From Orobanche coerulescens (lineage: Eukaryota; Streptophyta; Magnoliopsida; Lamiales; Orobanchaceae), in NCBI GenBank assembly GCA_033398695.1, contig CM065802.1, positions 202,325,096 through 202,389,095 of the forward strand: DNA of 64,000 nt, given 5' to 3'. The first letter of the stretch is position 1. Each line of letters opens with the position of its first letter. The notes below the pieces were generated by a model that worked only from the letters and a program-made list of their open reading frames with translations, did no database searches and was not told the DNA's origin. Made by a program: the position numbers and the translations under genes. Below, piece by piece: positions 1 through 10,245 of this stretch.

Positions 1-797
1 ATAGGACATCCTCCCATGGCCACCAGATTGTGATGTATCCAGTCACGGAGTCCATCACGAACTTTTGCGGCTTCATCCCATCAGTATTAACCATATGCGG
101 TGTAAAACAGCACATATGGTCGAACTTTCTCTCGTAATCCATCACAATTATGCTACCATGCGTCAAGTCTAAGAACTCCCTCTATATCTTACCCTTGTAC
201 ACCCTCAGGTAGTCCTTATCTATGATCATCTTCTTGTCCTTGCTACTGGACTCACCATCAGCCATCTCAGCATCATTCGAGTCTCTCATCTGCCCCACAT
301 CCAACTCTCCTCTGGTTTTGGCTCTTCTTTGGGTGCTTCCTCTGGATCTTCTTCACGATCTTCTTCAGGGGTCTTCTTCAGGATCCTCCTCAGGGTCTTC
401 TTCGGGATCCTCTTCTGGGTCTTCTTCAATCCATCGAGTCGGAACTCCAATTTGCACCTGGTATCGCCTCTCGAGCGTACACATCTAATAAGTGTCCAGC
501 TACGAACTGGAAATCATTTGCGGTCTCTCGCTCTTCTGGTGATCTCTTGATGGACTCTTTCCATAGTCGGAAGATGCAATAACTCCATTATTCGGATAAC
601 TTCCCCATTAGGTGTTTCAGCTATTGCATGATGGAATCTCGTTTCCCAGACTGCAACCACTTGCTCAGCCTGTTGATGACATAGTGTGGTGCATTCTATG
701 GTAAACTTGGATCGTCCCACCAGTCTTTGTATGCCAGAAAACGCGAGTCAAATGTAGCAGGAACCCTCTTACGTGGCGTCATCCTAGGTTTGGCCAT
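1..797 (-). pseudogene. gag: Ty3/gypsy Gag, partial (element A)
   Basis: This is the start of a minus-strand Ty3/gypsy retrotransposon; the rest lies beyond the left edge. A start codon at 797-795 opens a short reading frame (MAKPRMTPRKR...) that soon breaks. Nearer the edge, about 1-200, the minus strand encodes EFLDLTHGS and then DYERKFDHMCCFTPHMV, which matches the second half of the plant retrotransposon Gag domain (usually EFLxLxQGSMTVxEYExKFxxLxRFAPxxV). Between them is an acidic low-complexity stretch of repeated Glu-Glu-Asp-Pro at about 349-425. Several stops and frame changes are visible, so the copy is dead. Gag packages element RNA into virus-like particles. The PBS and LTR directly upstream (962-3218) support the assignment. 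Confidence is good for gag, low for exact frames. Confidence 0.7.
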
Positions 798-961
798 TCT
801 AACAATTTGTACATACATATATAATTATGTAAATAAAATAAAATGAATATATGCATGAATAATGACTGAAATTTGGTACCTTGGACGTGAGTGACGAAGT
901 GGCGAAGCTGAGAGCATATGATACTTTTATAATTTAGCGAGTCTACAGAAAGATAAAACCC

Positions 962-973
962 GCTCTGATACCA
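962..973 (-). promoter_or_regulatory. Primer binding site, element A
   Basis: The minus strand reads TGGTATCAGAGC, the usual plant site complementary to the 3' end of initiator tRNA-Met that primes minus-strand cDNA synthesis. It lies 3 bases inside the LTR edge at 977, which fixes the element orientation as minus. Confidence 0.85.
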
Positions 974-976
974 CTA

Positions 977-3218
977 TGTAACGCCCCGATTTTCTAGGGG
1001 TAATTATAGGGAAAAATAAATAAGGGGTAAATATTGACGAAAAATAGTTTCTTTTGAGAATATTAAAAATTATCGCCTACAAAGTCGAGTCGCTACAAAG
1101 ATATAAAAGAAATACCTTTAATTAAGGCAATAACACGTCATAATTAAGAGATAATAAGTTGCGGCGGAAGAATAAATATAAATTGTTAATTTCTAAACAA
1201 AAGTTTCCCCAAATAAATTTCAAGAAAAACATCATTTAATAAAATCTCATTCATATGCCCTCTCGGCTCGCTCCTTCGTCCATCCGGCTCCGTTTAACCT
1301 GCGGGATCAATAAAAGTGGGGGTGAGCTTCCTTCAGTTCGTGAAAATCACACATATCACAGTAAAATACAATCTCATAGAAAGCATAACATGAATAATCT
1401 ATCATATCTTTTCCTCAACATGAATATATACACACAATATTATGTATAGCATGAATCTAGCATGCATAACACGAATATTGAGGTTGCGTAGGTGTCCCCG
1501 CAACATCATGAAACATACCGACAATACCACATATAACATGAATCGAGCATGCATGCGAATATTAAGTTTGTGCAGGTGTCCCCACACAATATATATCTTA
1601 AGATAGCCTCTTTACACGTATACAGGTGAGCCTGATTTACAACATGTATCGTCAATTTTAAACATGAATTGAATATCACATATACAGTCCAATTAAAGCA
1701 ACTAAAGTGATAATGAAAATTCCCACCTGAATAAAATGATGCTGCTTGAACTTGAATATGAAGATGCTCGACTCACAGTCCTAAGCCCATAAATCCTCGA
1801 TAAATTCTACATATAATAATAATTTAATCATTATAAAATATTATGATATAATGACTGAAATTAAAATATATGCATAAAATTGAACTAATTATTAATATTA
1901 ATTGAAGAGTCAACATATTAATGTCTTGGGTCAAAACAAGACTGGATTGAAAGTTTTTAAAGTTGACTGGGTCAAATTTCGCATGAAATTAAAGGTTAAG
2001 GGCTGAAATTGAAGGACTGAAAAAAGAGCTGGGGTTTAAATTGAAGTAACTAGAAATTTGGGGTTAAATTGCATAGCCCTAAAATTAAAGGGTATAGAAC
2101 CCTATACATCCAATCGCCGCCTAATTACACTTCTTCGCCCCCTAGTTCCTCACTCTCTCTCCCTAATCCTTCTTCTCAAAAACTTTCTTCCGATCGGTTC
2201 TCTCTCTCTCTACAGATCGACTTCGTCTCACATCTCCTTCCTGAAATACCGGTGAACACACACATAGACACTGTCAACACATGCACGCATATGACCGAAA
2301 CACACACGAACATCTCGAAACCGAACTCGAAGGTGGGAGATGATTCATAGATTCGGGCCAAATGAAGTTTCAATCATGGGTTCGATTAAGACTCTGAAAT
2401 TGGATTTTGAAAAATCGGGATGAATGATTCGGACTGCTCATGGCAGCCGTGGTTCGCCTGTGGAGCTAGTTTCCATGTGTTCGGGATGATAGATGCGGTT
2501 TCTGGGTTCCGATCTAGGCAATCCATTTCTGATGCGGGATATACCCGTAGGTTTGGGCCGCATCGGTTTAGAATTAAAATTTTGAAGAGGTGGTTCAGGG
2601 CTCGTCGGATAGCAAGTCTGGGTTGTTGAATCCGAATCGGTTCAGGTGGTTATTGGTCTCTTTCTGGGGTCGAATTTGGGGATAAGGATTTCTGATTTGC
2701 GTTTGGTTTATGATTTCAATCGGGATTGGGTTGAAGGTGATTCGGGCTTCTAATTCTGGTCGATTACTGAATTCGGGTTTTATTCTTAAAATCAAGCCTA
2801 GATAGAAAATTGGGGTTCATTTGCAGTTTCGGGTTGTAAGTTCTGATTCCTGGGTTTCGTATTTTAGGGTTCGATTGTGTGTGTGCTACGGTTGAAATTT
2901 GTAGGAGAAAAAAATAAAAAATAAAAGGGGATAAATAATTTACCTTGTTGGGAAGACAGGCAGATGGGGAACTGCAGTATGGTGTGGAGAGTTGTAGATT
3001 TGCAGCTGAAGTTGTCTCGGTGGTTCGGCAGAAAAAAAAAGTATTTTGCAGTCTTGAAGGAACTGGATGTATTGTGTTTTAGTATGGTATTTTATTGTGT
3101 ATTTTTTTGTACTGCAGAATTGTATTGTATTTATACTCCTACGTTAGGGTTAGTTAGCCCTAGGAGTATATATGATAGTATAAATTTGCTGGACTTAATT
3201 ATTATTTGGGTCATTACA
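977..3218 (-). mobile_element. 5' LTR of gypsy element A (2,242 bp)
   Basis: The LTR runs on the plus strand from TGTAACGCCCC to GGGTCATTACA, with TG/CA ends and the tRNA-Met primer site directly beside its inner edge. Only this LTR and the start of the internal region are in the window. It inserted into or beside LINE-like DNA that begins about 3219. Small open frames inside it (for example 2069-2350 and 2420-2629) have no family resemblance and are not genes. The last ~270 bp recur at 3961-4233 because of a later tandem duplication. Confidence 0.75.
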
Positions 3219-3233
3219 ATATATTTGGGCCAA

Positions 3234-3238
3234 TGATG

Positions 3239-3297
<59 letters not shown>

Positions 3298-3299
3298 AA
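3234..3299 (+). repeat. Microsatellite (TAA)n then (AAG)n
   Basis: A run of about 11 TAA/ATA units is followed by about 9 AAG units between the element A LTR and the LINE fragment. A second copy created by the tandem duplication is at 4246-4311. Confidence 0.95.
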
Positions 3300-3300
3300 T

Positions 3301-3919
3301 ATGGTCGTGGGGAAGGTCCTGGAGCTGATTATGGAAGTTGGACCTCAGTCGGGTCTTCACCTTAATGTTGATAAAACTGAGGTTTTTTGCCTACGGAGGA
3401 TCCCCGAAGTCGGCTTCCTGGTATCTTCCCCCCAACTATTGCTCGGCCCGTCGGAGGTGTCAAGGTCCTGGGTGGACTGGTCAGTATGTGTCCTACATTC
3501 GGCAGCGCGCTCGTGTTGAAGAGAGTAACCCGAACAGTAGAGCTTATGGACTCTGTTGCTAGGATTGGTGACCCTCAGTGCGAGTTGCTGCTTCTTCGTG
3601 CTTGTACTGGTATTTCTAAGCTCTACTTTTCTCTGCGTACTTGCCCCCCTCTGGTTTTTGGGACGGCCCAATTGTCTTTTGATGTGGCGCTTCGTTCTAG
3701 CTTGGAACGAATTGTCACCGCGACCGGGCCTGGCATTGGTGATTGGCATTGGCGGCTCGCTACTTTCCCCTTATCTTTTGGGGTTATTGGTGTTTATGCT
3801 GCTACTGATGTTCTTCATTTTGCCTTTCTTGCGTCCCGCCTGCAGTCTGATGTGTTGCAGGCTAAGCTCCTTCATCCTTCTGGGATTGTTGCCCCGGGAG
3901 CTTGTTTTGATGCTGCTGT
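3301..3919 (+). pseudogene. LINE-like reverse transcriptase fragment, duplicated copy
   Basis: This fragment covers the part of a plant non-LTR polyprotein just after the RT catalytic box. It contains SGLHLNVDKTEVF, GDPQCELLLLRACTGISKLYF and the start of the region that follows, in shifting frames, each recognisable in the longer copy at 4313-5846 and in the separate copy at 5853-7010. It begins abruptly after the microsatellite and ends at the duplication junction. No YxDD box is included. It is a dead duplicate of the neighbouring fragment. Confidence 0.75.
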
Positions 3920-3960
3920 GAGCTTGTTTTCTCTGGGATTGTTCCCCTTCTCTTGTTTTG

Positions 3961-4233
3961 TTGGGAAGACAGGCAGATGGGGAACTGCAGTATGGTGTGG
4001 AGAGTTGCATATTTGCAGCTGGAGTTGTCTCGGTGGTTCGGCAGTAAAAAAAAAAGAATTTTGCTGTCTTGAAGGAACTGGATGTATTGCGTTTTAGTAT
4101 GGTATTTTATGGTGTATTTTTTTGTGCTGCAGAATAGTATTGTATTTAGACTCCTAGGTTAGGGTTAGTTAGCCCTAGGAGTATATATGGTAGTATAAAT
4201 TTGCTGGACATAATTATTATTTGGGTCATTACA
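3961..4233 (-). mobile_element. Duplicated terminal fragment of element A LTR
   Basis: Near-identical to 2948-3218, ending in the same GGGTCATTACA. It was carried along by the tandem duplication and is not an independent insertion. Confidence 0.85.
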
Positions 4234-4245
4234 ATATATTTGGGC

Positions 4246-4311
4246 CAATGATAATAATAATAGTAATAATAATAATAATAATAATAAGAAGAAGAAGAAG
4301 AAGAAGAAGAA
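4246..4311 (+). repeat. Microsatellite (TAA)n/(AAG)n, second copy
   Basis: Duplicate of the 3234-3299 array, with one interrupted TAG unit and fewer AAG units. Confidence 0.95.
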
Positions 4312-4312
4312 T

Positions 4313-5846
4313 ATGGTCGTGGGGAAGGTCCTGGAGCTGATTATGGAAGTTGGACCTCAGTCGGGTCTTCACCTTAATGTTGATAAAACTGAGGTTTTTT
4401 TGCCTACGGAGGATCCCCGGAGTCCTCTTCCTAGTATCTTCCCCCCTACTATTGCTTGGCCCGTCGGAGGTTTCAAGGTCCTGGGTGGACCGGTCAGTAT
4501 GTGTCCTACATTCGGTAGCGTGCTCGTGTTGAAGAGAGTAACCCGGACAGTAGAGCTTATGGACTCCGTTGCTAGGATTGGTGACCCTCAGTGCGAGTTG
4601 CTGCTTCTTCGTGCTTGTACTGGTATTTCTAAGCTCTACTTTGCTCTGCGTACTTTCCCCCCTCTGGTTTTTGGGACGGCCCAGTTGTCTTTTGATGCGG
4701 TGCTTCGTTCTAGCTTGGAACGTATTGTCACCGCGACCGGGCCTAGCTTTGGTGATTGGCAGTGGCGGCTCGCTACTTTCGCCTTCTCTTTTGGGGGTCT
4801 TGGTGTTTTATGCTGCTGCTGATGTTCTTCATTTTGCCTTTCTTGCGTCCCGCCTGCAGTCTAATGCATTGAAGGCTAAGCTCCTTCATCCTTCTGGGAT
4901 TGTTGCCCCGGGAGCTTGTTTTGATGCTGCTGTGAGAGTGTTTACTAAGACTATGGGTTCGGATATCCTACGCCGTCCGAGTGAGATCGCTGCCCCCAAA
5001 CTTATGAAGAAATTGGCAGATATATATTTCGCGAAGGTGGCCGCTACCGCTGAATCCGACTACTCTTTAACCACTGGACAGGTTGCATTATGGAAGTCCC
5101 AACAGGGTGGACACACTTCAGATTGGCTTCGTGCGGTTCCTATTTCTGGATTAGGACAGACCATGAATGGGCGGACTTATCGCGGTGTTCTGAGCTATCG
5201 GTTGGGTATTCCCCTATTTTCGGTATATCGGCCGTGCTCAGCCTGTTCTCGGGTCTTTCATGGCGACGTCTTCGGCGATCATGCCTTGTCCTGCTCTGGT
5301 ACTGTTGGGGTTAAGCATCACCACAACGTGGTTCGTGACACCCTTTTGGATATCTGTTTTCGGTCTGGGATTTCGGCGGCTAAGAAGGTGGATGTTGGTT
5401 TGATCGACGGGCATGACAATCCCCTTCATCCAGCGGATTTGTTGTTATATTCCTGGGACAGGGGCCGGGATGTGTGTGTGGATTTGACTGGTTCCTCCCC
5501 CTTAACCCAGTCTGCTATGGCTGACTATGCGCCTGGATGAGTTGTGATTGATGCTGCTCGGCGTAAATGTGCCAAGTACCATGACTTGTGTGAGGCGCGG
5601 GGATATGGTTTTTTACCCTTCTCATTCTCTTCGCTGGGGGAGTTGGAGACGGGTGCAATTGCATTACTAAAACGGGTTCAGAAGATTTCGGTGTCTCATG
5701 ATGTTGGGAGGCGTGTTGCTGCTCATATTTTTTACTCGAGTTGGTTTTGTTATTGCAAAAGGAGTGGGGGCCCAGATAGTATCTCGGCTTCCCACTAATT
5801 TCTTACAAAATGTTATTCATCTAATAAAATTTATTTTATTAAAAAA
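4313..5846 (+). pseudogene. LINE-like polyprotein, C-terminal half
   Basis: This is the C-terminal half of a non-LTR reverse transcriptase polyprotein. In order it shows the post-catalytic RT region (HLNVDKTEVF), a thumb-like region ending in GDWQWRLATFAFSFGGLGV, and a region around APKLMKKLADIYF. A cysteine/histidine cluster follows: CSAC at 5234-5245 and H-x4-C at about 5277-5295. Last comes a segment with RDT, HPADLLLYSW and DVCVDLT (about 5320-5490) that resembles a PD-(D/E)xK restriction-like endonuclease. The protein end SRLPTNFL is near 5800, then AT-rich DNA and an A-rich tail at about 5838-5851. A frameshift near 4810, an in-frame TGA at 5538-5540 and another shift near 5730 inactivate it. 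The endonuclease reading is inference; the LINE family assignment is firm because two more copies share the layout. Confidence 0.75.
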
Positions 5847-5852
5847 AATAAG

Positions 5853-7010
5853 AATATCACGCACCATATTATGCCTGAACTTTACACCCACTTCACTAGA
5901 GCAGTGGACCGCATGATCTCCCTATTTGTCCACACGATGCACATTACAACTCGGGCAAAGGCTACCTTCAGAGAACATAGGTACAGTAAGCCTATAACAC
6001 AACACATAACGGAAGTGGCGATGGTTCATCCTCTGTCCCAAACCGTCAATAGGTATGGTGAAAAGAAAATATTGTGCATGTGGGGTGCGAATACAACCGA
6101 GAATAGCCACAGGTCTTGGACTTAGCAAGACATAGAAACAAGGTCTTTCTCAATGACACCAAAGTAACACTTTGCCAAGGTTTTCATCATTTGGGGGGTA
6201 GAGGCGCCATTGGTGACAGAGAGAGCATCTATGTTACAAGTAATGTTGAAAGTATCAAGAGCATGCTGAAAAGAAGGGTCATAGGAGATAATACCAGTTT
6301 TAGTCAATATCTTATCCTGTAGATCACTTGTTTGCATACGAGAGGCAAGAAAAGCATACTGGATAATATCACCCGCTCAAAGTATACCAAGACCACCCAA
6401 CTTGATTGGAAGAGTGGCAAGCCGCCACTGCCAATCACCAAACCCCGGCCCTGAGGTGGTAACAATCTTCTCCAAGGAAGTACGTAACGACTGATCAAAC
6501 TGAACCTGGGCCTCCTGTAAATACAAAGGGGAGCATGTCCTCAAAGCATAAGATAATTTTGCAACCCCGACACAACTACGAAGAAGAAGCTCACATTGGG
6601 GATCATGAAGTTTGTGGATTGCCTCCATTAAGGAGATGGTTTAGAAACCCTTTTCAAAGCCAAATCGTGACAAAAACTATCATCCAAACTGACCGAACCA
6701 CCAATAAGTTTGACACCATTGAGCGGGCGAGAGAAATTTATAGGAAAAACACCTTCCACCTTACTTCTAGGATCTTCCACAGGCCAGAAGAGTTCAGTCT
6801 TATCAACATTCAAAAACAAACCACGAGCCAGACCATATGTACTATTTATGTCAAACGCCTTGGCAACCATAAGGGTATCTCCAACAATAGTACCATCATC
6901 AAGATACCAAGCCTGAAGGGTAAGCTCACAAGACCGATTAATAGTCTGGACCAAAGGGTGTAAAGCCAGAGCAAACAACAAAGGACCTAACGGATCCCCT
7001 TATTGAACCC
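5853..7010 (-). pseudogene. LINE-like RT domain, inverted 5' half of a twin-primed copy
   Basis: On the minus strand this segment encodes GVQ-stop-GDPLGP (an RT box with one stop), then AWYLDDGTIVGD with the catalytic YLDD at 6895-6906. LFLNVDKTELFWP, DPQCELLLRSCVGVAKLSYALRT and GPGFGDWQWRLATLPIKLGGLGI follow, then IDGLGQRMN and the zinc-like CPSC...GDHAVHC cluster. It stops at VRDI at its left end. Frameshifts near 6630, 6380 and 6120, and a stop inside the zinc cluster, make it non-functional. The next part of the same polyprotein (GIMVRKEAP...) begins at 7022 on the opposite strand, so this is the inverted half of one insertion. RT would copy the element RNA at a nicked target. Confidence 0.8.
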
Positions 7011-7147
7011 CTTCTAAGGTTGGGATCATGGTGCGTAAGGAGGCTCCTATGGGTTTCCTTTCGGAGGATGGGAAGGATCTATGACCTGCAAACTTGTTAT
7101 TATTTAATTGGCTTCAAGGTAAAGATGCATGCTTGGATGTGACTGGT
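7011..7147 (+). pseudogene. LINE-like C-terminal domain, forward half, first part
   Basis: The plus strand encodes GIMVRKEAPMGFLSEDGKDL, a stop, PANLLLFNWLQGKDACLDVTG. This matches the endonuclease-like C-terminal region of the LINE at 5340-5490. The reading frame is cut after CLDVTG by gypsy element C, which duplicated the bases CTGGT (7143-7147 and 16747-16751), and resumes at 16747. Confidence 0.8.
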
Positions 7148-10100
7148 TGTAACACCCCAACTCGATAAGGGTTGAAGTACTACATTATGGTCATATATCA
7201 AAGCAAACACAAGCATACAAGATAAGTAATACAAAGGAATCTCAAAGGTTACAAAAGAAAAGATCCGAAGTACAAGGTTACAAATAAGAACAATAATAAA
7301 TACTAAGTCTGAAAATGTAATCACTTCTAGTTATCTCTAATCCAGAATAGCTATCAAGGTATAGTCTTCTAAGTCCAAAGTACTCTCCACTCGTAACCCA
7401 GCTTCCTACTAAAACCTGCCGCAGGAAAAGAAATGTGGCTGAGCTTAAAAGGCCCAGTGAACGGATATATATATAAATGAAACAAAAGATAAGGAACGAA
7501 CGTATGAAGTATGATGCATTGGGAAAAGCATAAGGCATAAACAAATGGATATCAAATTGTAAGGAGAGGTCAGTCATCTACCACGAGCCCGAACACAAAT
7601 CAAATCAAATATCATAGTAACCATGGAGTGATCAACTCCCGAACATGTGAAAGACTCGTATTGCACACAAGCACAGTCACCGAACATATCATATGAAATC
7701 ATATTAAATCCACTCAAATACGAACCGAACCTAGGATGCATCCATACGCCCCCGAACAATCGTATTGGCCATAACAAATATAAAATGCGCAAATCATAAC
7801 AAAATGGGACGGTGTGGAACATCACTCAACCACACTAGAGTCATGCCATTGGTGCATCAATGATATGGCCATGTTACCTTCATGGCTAGGAAACGAACTT
7901 GGATCGGGTATCAAACTGAAGGGTTCAAATGTCATATCATATCAAAGTTTATATCAAAGTTTCATATCAAATGTTCATAAGTTCATAGCAAAGGTTCATA
8001 ATCAAAGGTTTACAAATCTAATGGAACATAGCAAAGGCATAGATCAAATAAGAAAGCCAAAATGAGAAGACTCAGATCAAAGGCATCATAATCAAAACTA
8101 ATATCAAACCATTGTGAGCAAATCATGAGAAACCTTAAGGGATAAGGTCAGAATATCTGTACCGATACGAAACAAACAATAAAAATAGTACATAGAATCA
8201 GAACCCTTACTGAGAAAGGGTAGAATATCCGTACGAATAATCAACCAAACGAACAACCGATACAATGGTAGAGAGAAGGGGGTATCAAGAATATCCGTAC
8301 CTTAGACCGCAAATAAAACCATATCAGAAACAAGGATAGGAAGTTACTCCTTCTTCAGCGAATCTACACGAATTAATGATCGTCTTATTATTAATCACTT
8401 ATCGTAAATCAGATTACTCGTTTTAGTCGTCTCCATTTTTAGTAACTCTCCATAATTAGTAAGTTTATCAAATTAGTAACTTTTCGAATTAAGTAACTTA
8501 GGGTAATATTCATAAATTATCCAAACTTAAGGTTCATAAATGATACTCGGTTTAATTAAAGGCTTAATATGATAATTATCATGGTTTAGGGTTTTATGTG
8601 TCATTTAGCAAGGTCTAGGGTCTAATGTGACAATTTATTAGTGCATGATCTCAATATGATAATTTACAAGAATACTTTAGGCCGAAATCAAAGGGAAACT
8701 CTACTTGACATCATTAGTTAACAAAGTTTTCTATTATGTTTTACGTATCATGACCATTTATCCCATATTCAAATGACAGCATATTCATTTTAACGAGGTG
8801 TTTTATGCAGCAAATCGTGATTTTATGTGCCATTCCATTCGAAGATAAACAAGCCAAAAATCCAGTCGATCTTAACATGTATCGAAATAATATTTTTCTG
8901 ATTTCATGTTTCCTTTTTGTGCGCATATATATGTATTTTTCCAGCCGACTCAACGTATGGTCGAATTGTTATTTAGGTGAGTATTCCATGCGAATATATG
9001 AACACTTTTTCAGCCGATTAACAGCTACACAAAAGGGACAGTTTTTCTGATTTTTCATTCTATTATCCATGCATATACTATTATATATTATCATAAGTTC
9101 TAGTGTGACAATTATAGTAGGACCATTCTCGTTATTTTATGTGACTAGTTTTATGATTTCATGCATGATTCCAAATCGAAAATATATAAGAAAATCCCAG
9201 CCGAATCATGTTTGCAATAATATGATATGTTCATGATTTCATATTTCCCATACGTATGAAAACACAATCGGTCCAAACTTATTCTTGTGATGTTGTACGA
9301 GTAACCAGGTTCAAAACAAGAGAAGAAAAAAAAAGAGAATGGATGATACGGGTTTACCCTTGATGTGCGACTGGAAAGGAGAAAACAAGAACACGAACAC
9401 GGATCGATAGAATCAACGAGCCGACCCAACCGAAACAACCCCAGCGTACCAAACCTAACCGAGTCTAAGTTGCGAGTTATAAACTACCATCAAATGAATC
9501 AGGAGCAAATTATCAGCCTCGACACAAAGTTCGCTATATGTGTATCCAAACAAAGTTCACATCCTCAGTTATGGTTGCTTCTCCAAGATTGAGAAGAAAG
9601 CAACGCTTTGGAGTTTTTGGTTCCTGGTTTTCGGATTTTAGCTTCGGTATGGAGAGGAGGGAATGAGAGAACCGAATATGTTTTATGATTATGAAAGCGT
9701 GAGAATGTGTAAGGAAGCAAAGATATGTCGTGTGTATAATAGATGAGATCAAATAGAAATCAGGTCTTTTCTTAATCGTAAAAACATGTGATAATAAATG
9801 GTATGTCGTGTTTATTGTTATGGAAAGTAGCTATGATAGGGCCGAAATTATTGGGAGAATTAAGGGTGATTGGTGCCGAGACAAATGAGGGTGATTTGGC
9901 AGTGATTATGAGTGATTCTCCAAATTGAAGTTACCATAATTCGAATAAGATTTTTAAAACTTGTGATATAATTTATACGAGGTTGTCACAAATAAATAAT
10001 GAGATTCGGTCCTCACAATCATATGAACGTGTGATATATTTCTAAGATATTAAGTTATGTACGTTTTAGGTTATCATAAGTTTTATGACTCGTATAAATG

Positions 10101-10228
10101 TATATGGTTCAAGTATTAATGATTTAAATACTTAGGTTATAATATAATGTAATGCTTAAATTATTCGTCTCTTTATAAATCCGAAATTTTAGGGGTATTT
10201 AACAAATTTAAAATATTTGGGTTTTACA
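7148..10228 (-). repeat. 3' LTR of element C
   Basis: This left-hand LTR (3,081 bp) is the 3' LTR because the element runs on the minus strand. It matches 13660-16746 almost base for base. Short open frames within it recur at the same relative places in the other LTR and are not genes. Confidence 0.92.
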
Positions 10229-10245
10229 ACTCTTCCCTTCTAAGA
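10229..10245 (-). promoter_or_regulatory. Polypurine tract, element C
   Basis: The minus strand reads AGAAGGGAAGAGT directly before the 3' LTR. This is a purine-rich stretch of the kind that primes plus-strand DNA synthesis. Confidence 0.7.

Larger units (their letters stand above)
2948..4935 (+). repeat. Tandem duplication (~1,013-bp offset) spanning LTR and LINE
   Basis: The segment starting TTGGGAAGACAGG at 2948 recurs at 3961. It carries in order the end of the element A LTR, a TAA/AAG microsatellite and a LINE-like coding fragment (3301-3919 against 4313-4935). The copies differ by scattered substitutions and small indels, so the duplication is not recent. The junction near 3920-3960 holds about 40 bp not found in the second copy and has short homology (CTTGTTTTG) to flanking DNA. 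Confidence 0.85.

Noticed and set aside
3219..3300. Target duplication for element A
   Set aside because: Only one side of the element is in the window, so no duplication can be tested.
7574..7825. Identical pair of 83-codon frames at 7574 and 14086
   Set aside because: Same relative position in the two LTRs of element C, no protein similarity; identity reflects LTR duplication.
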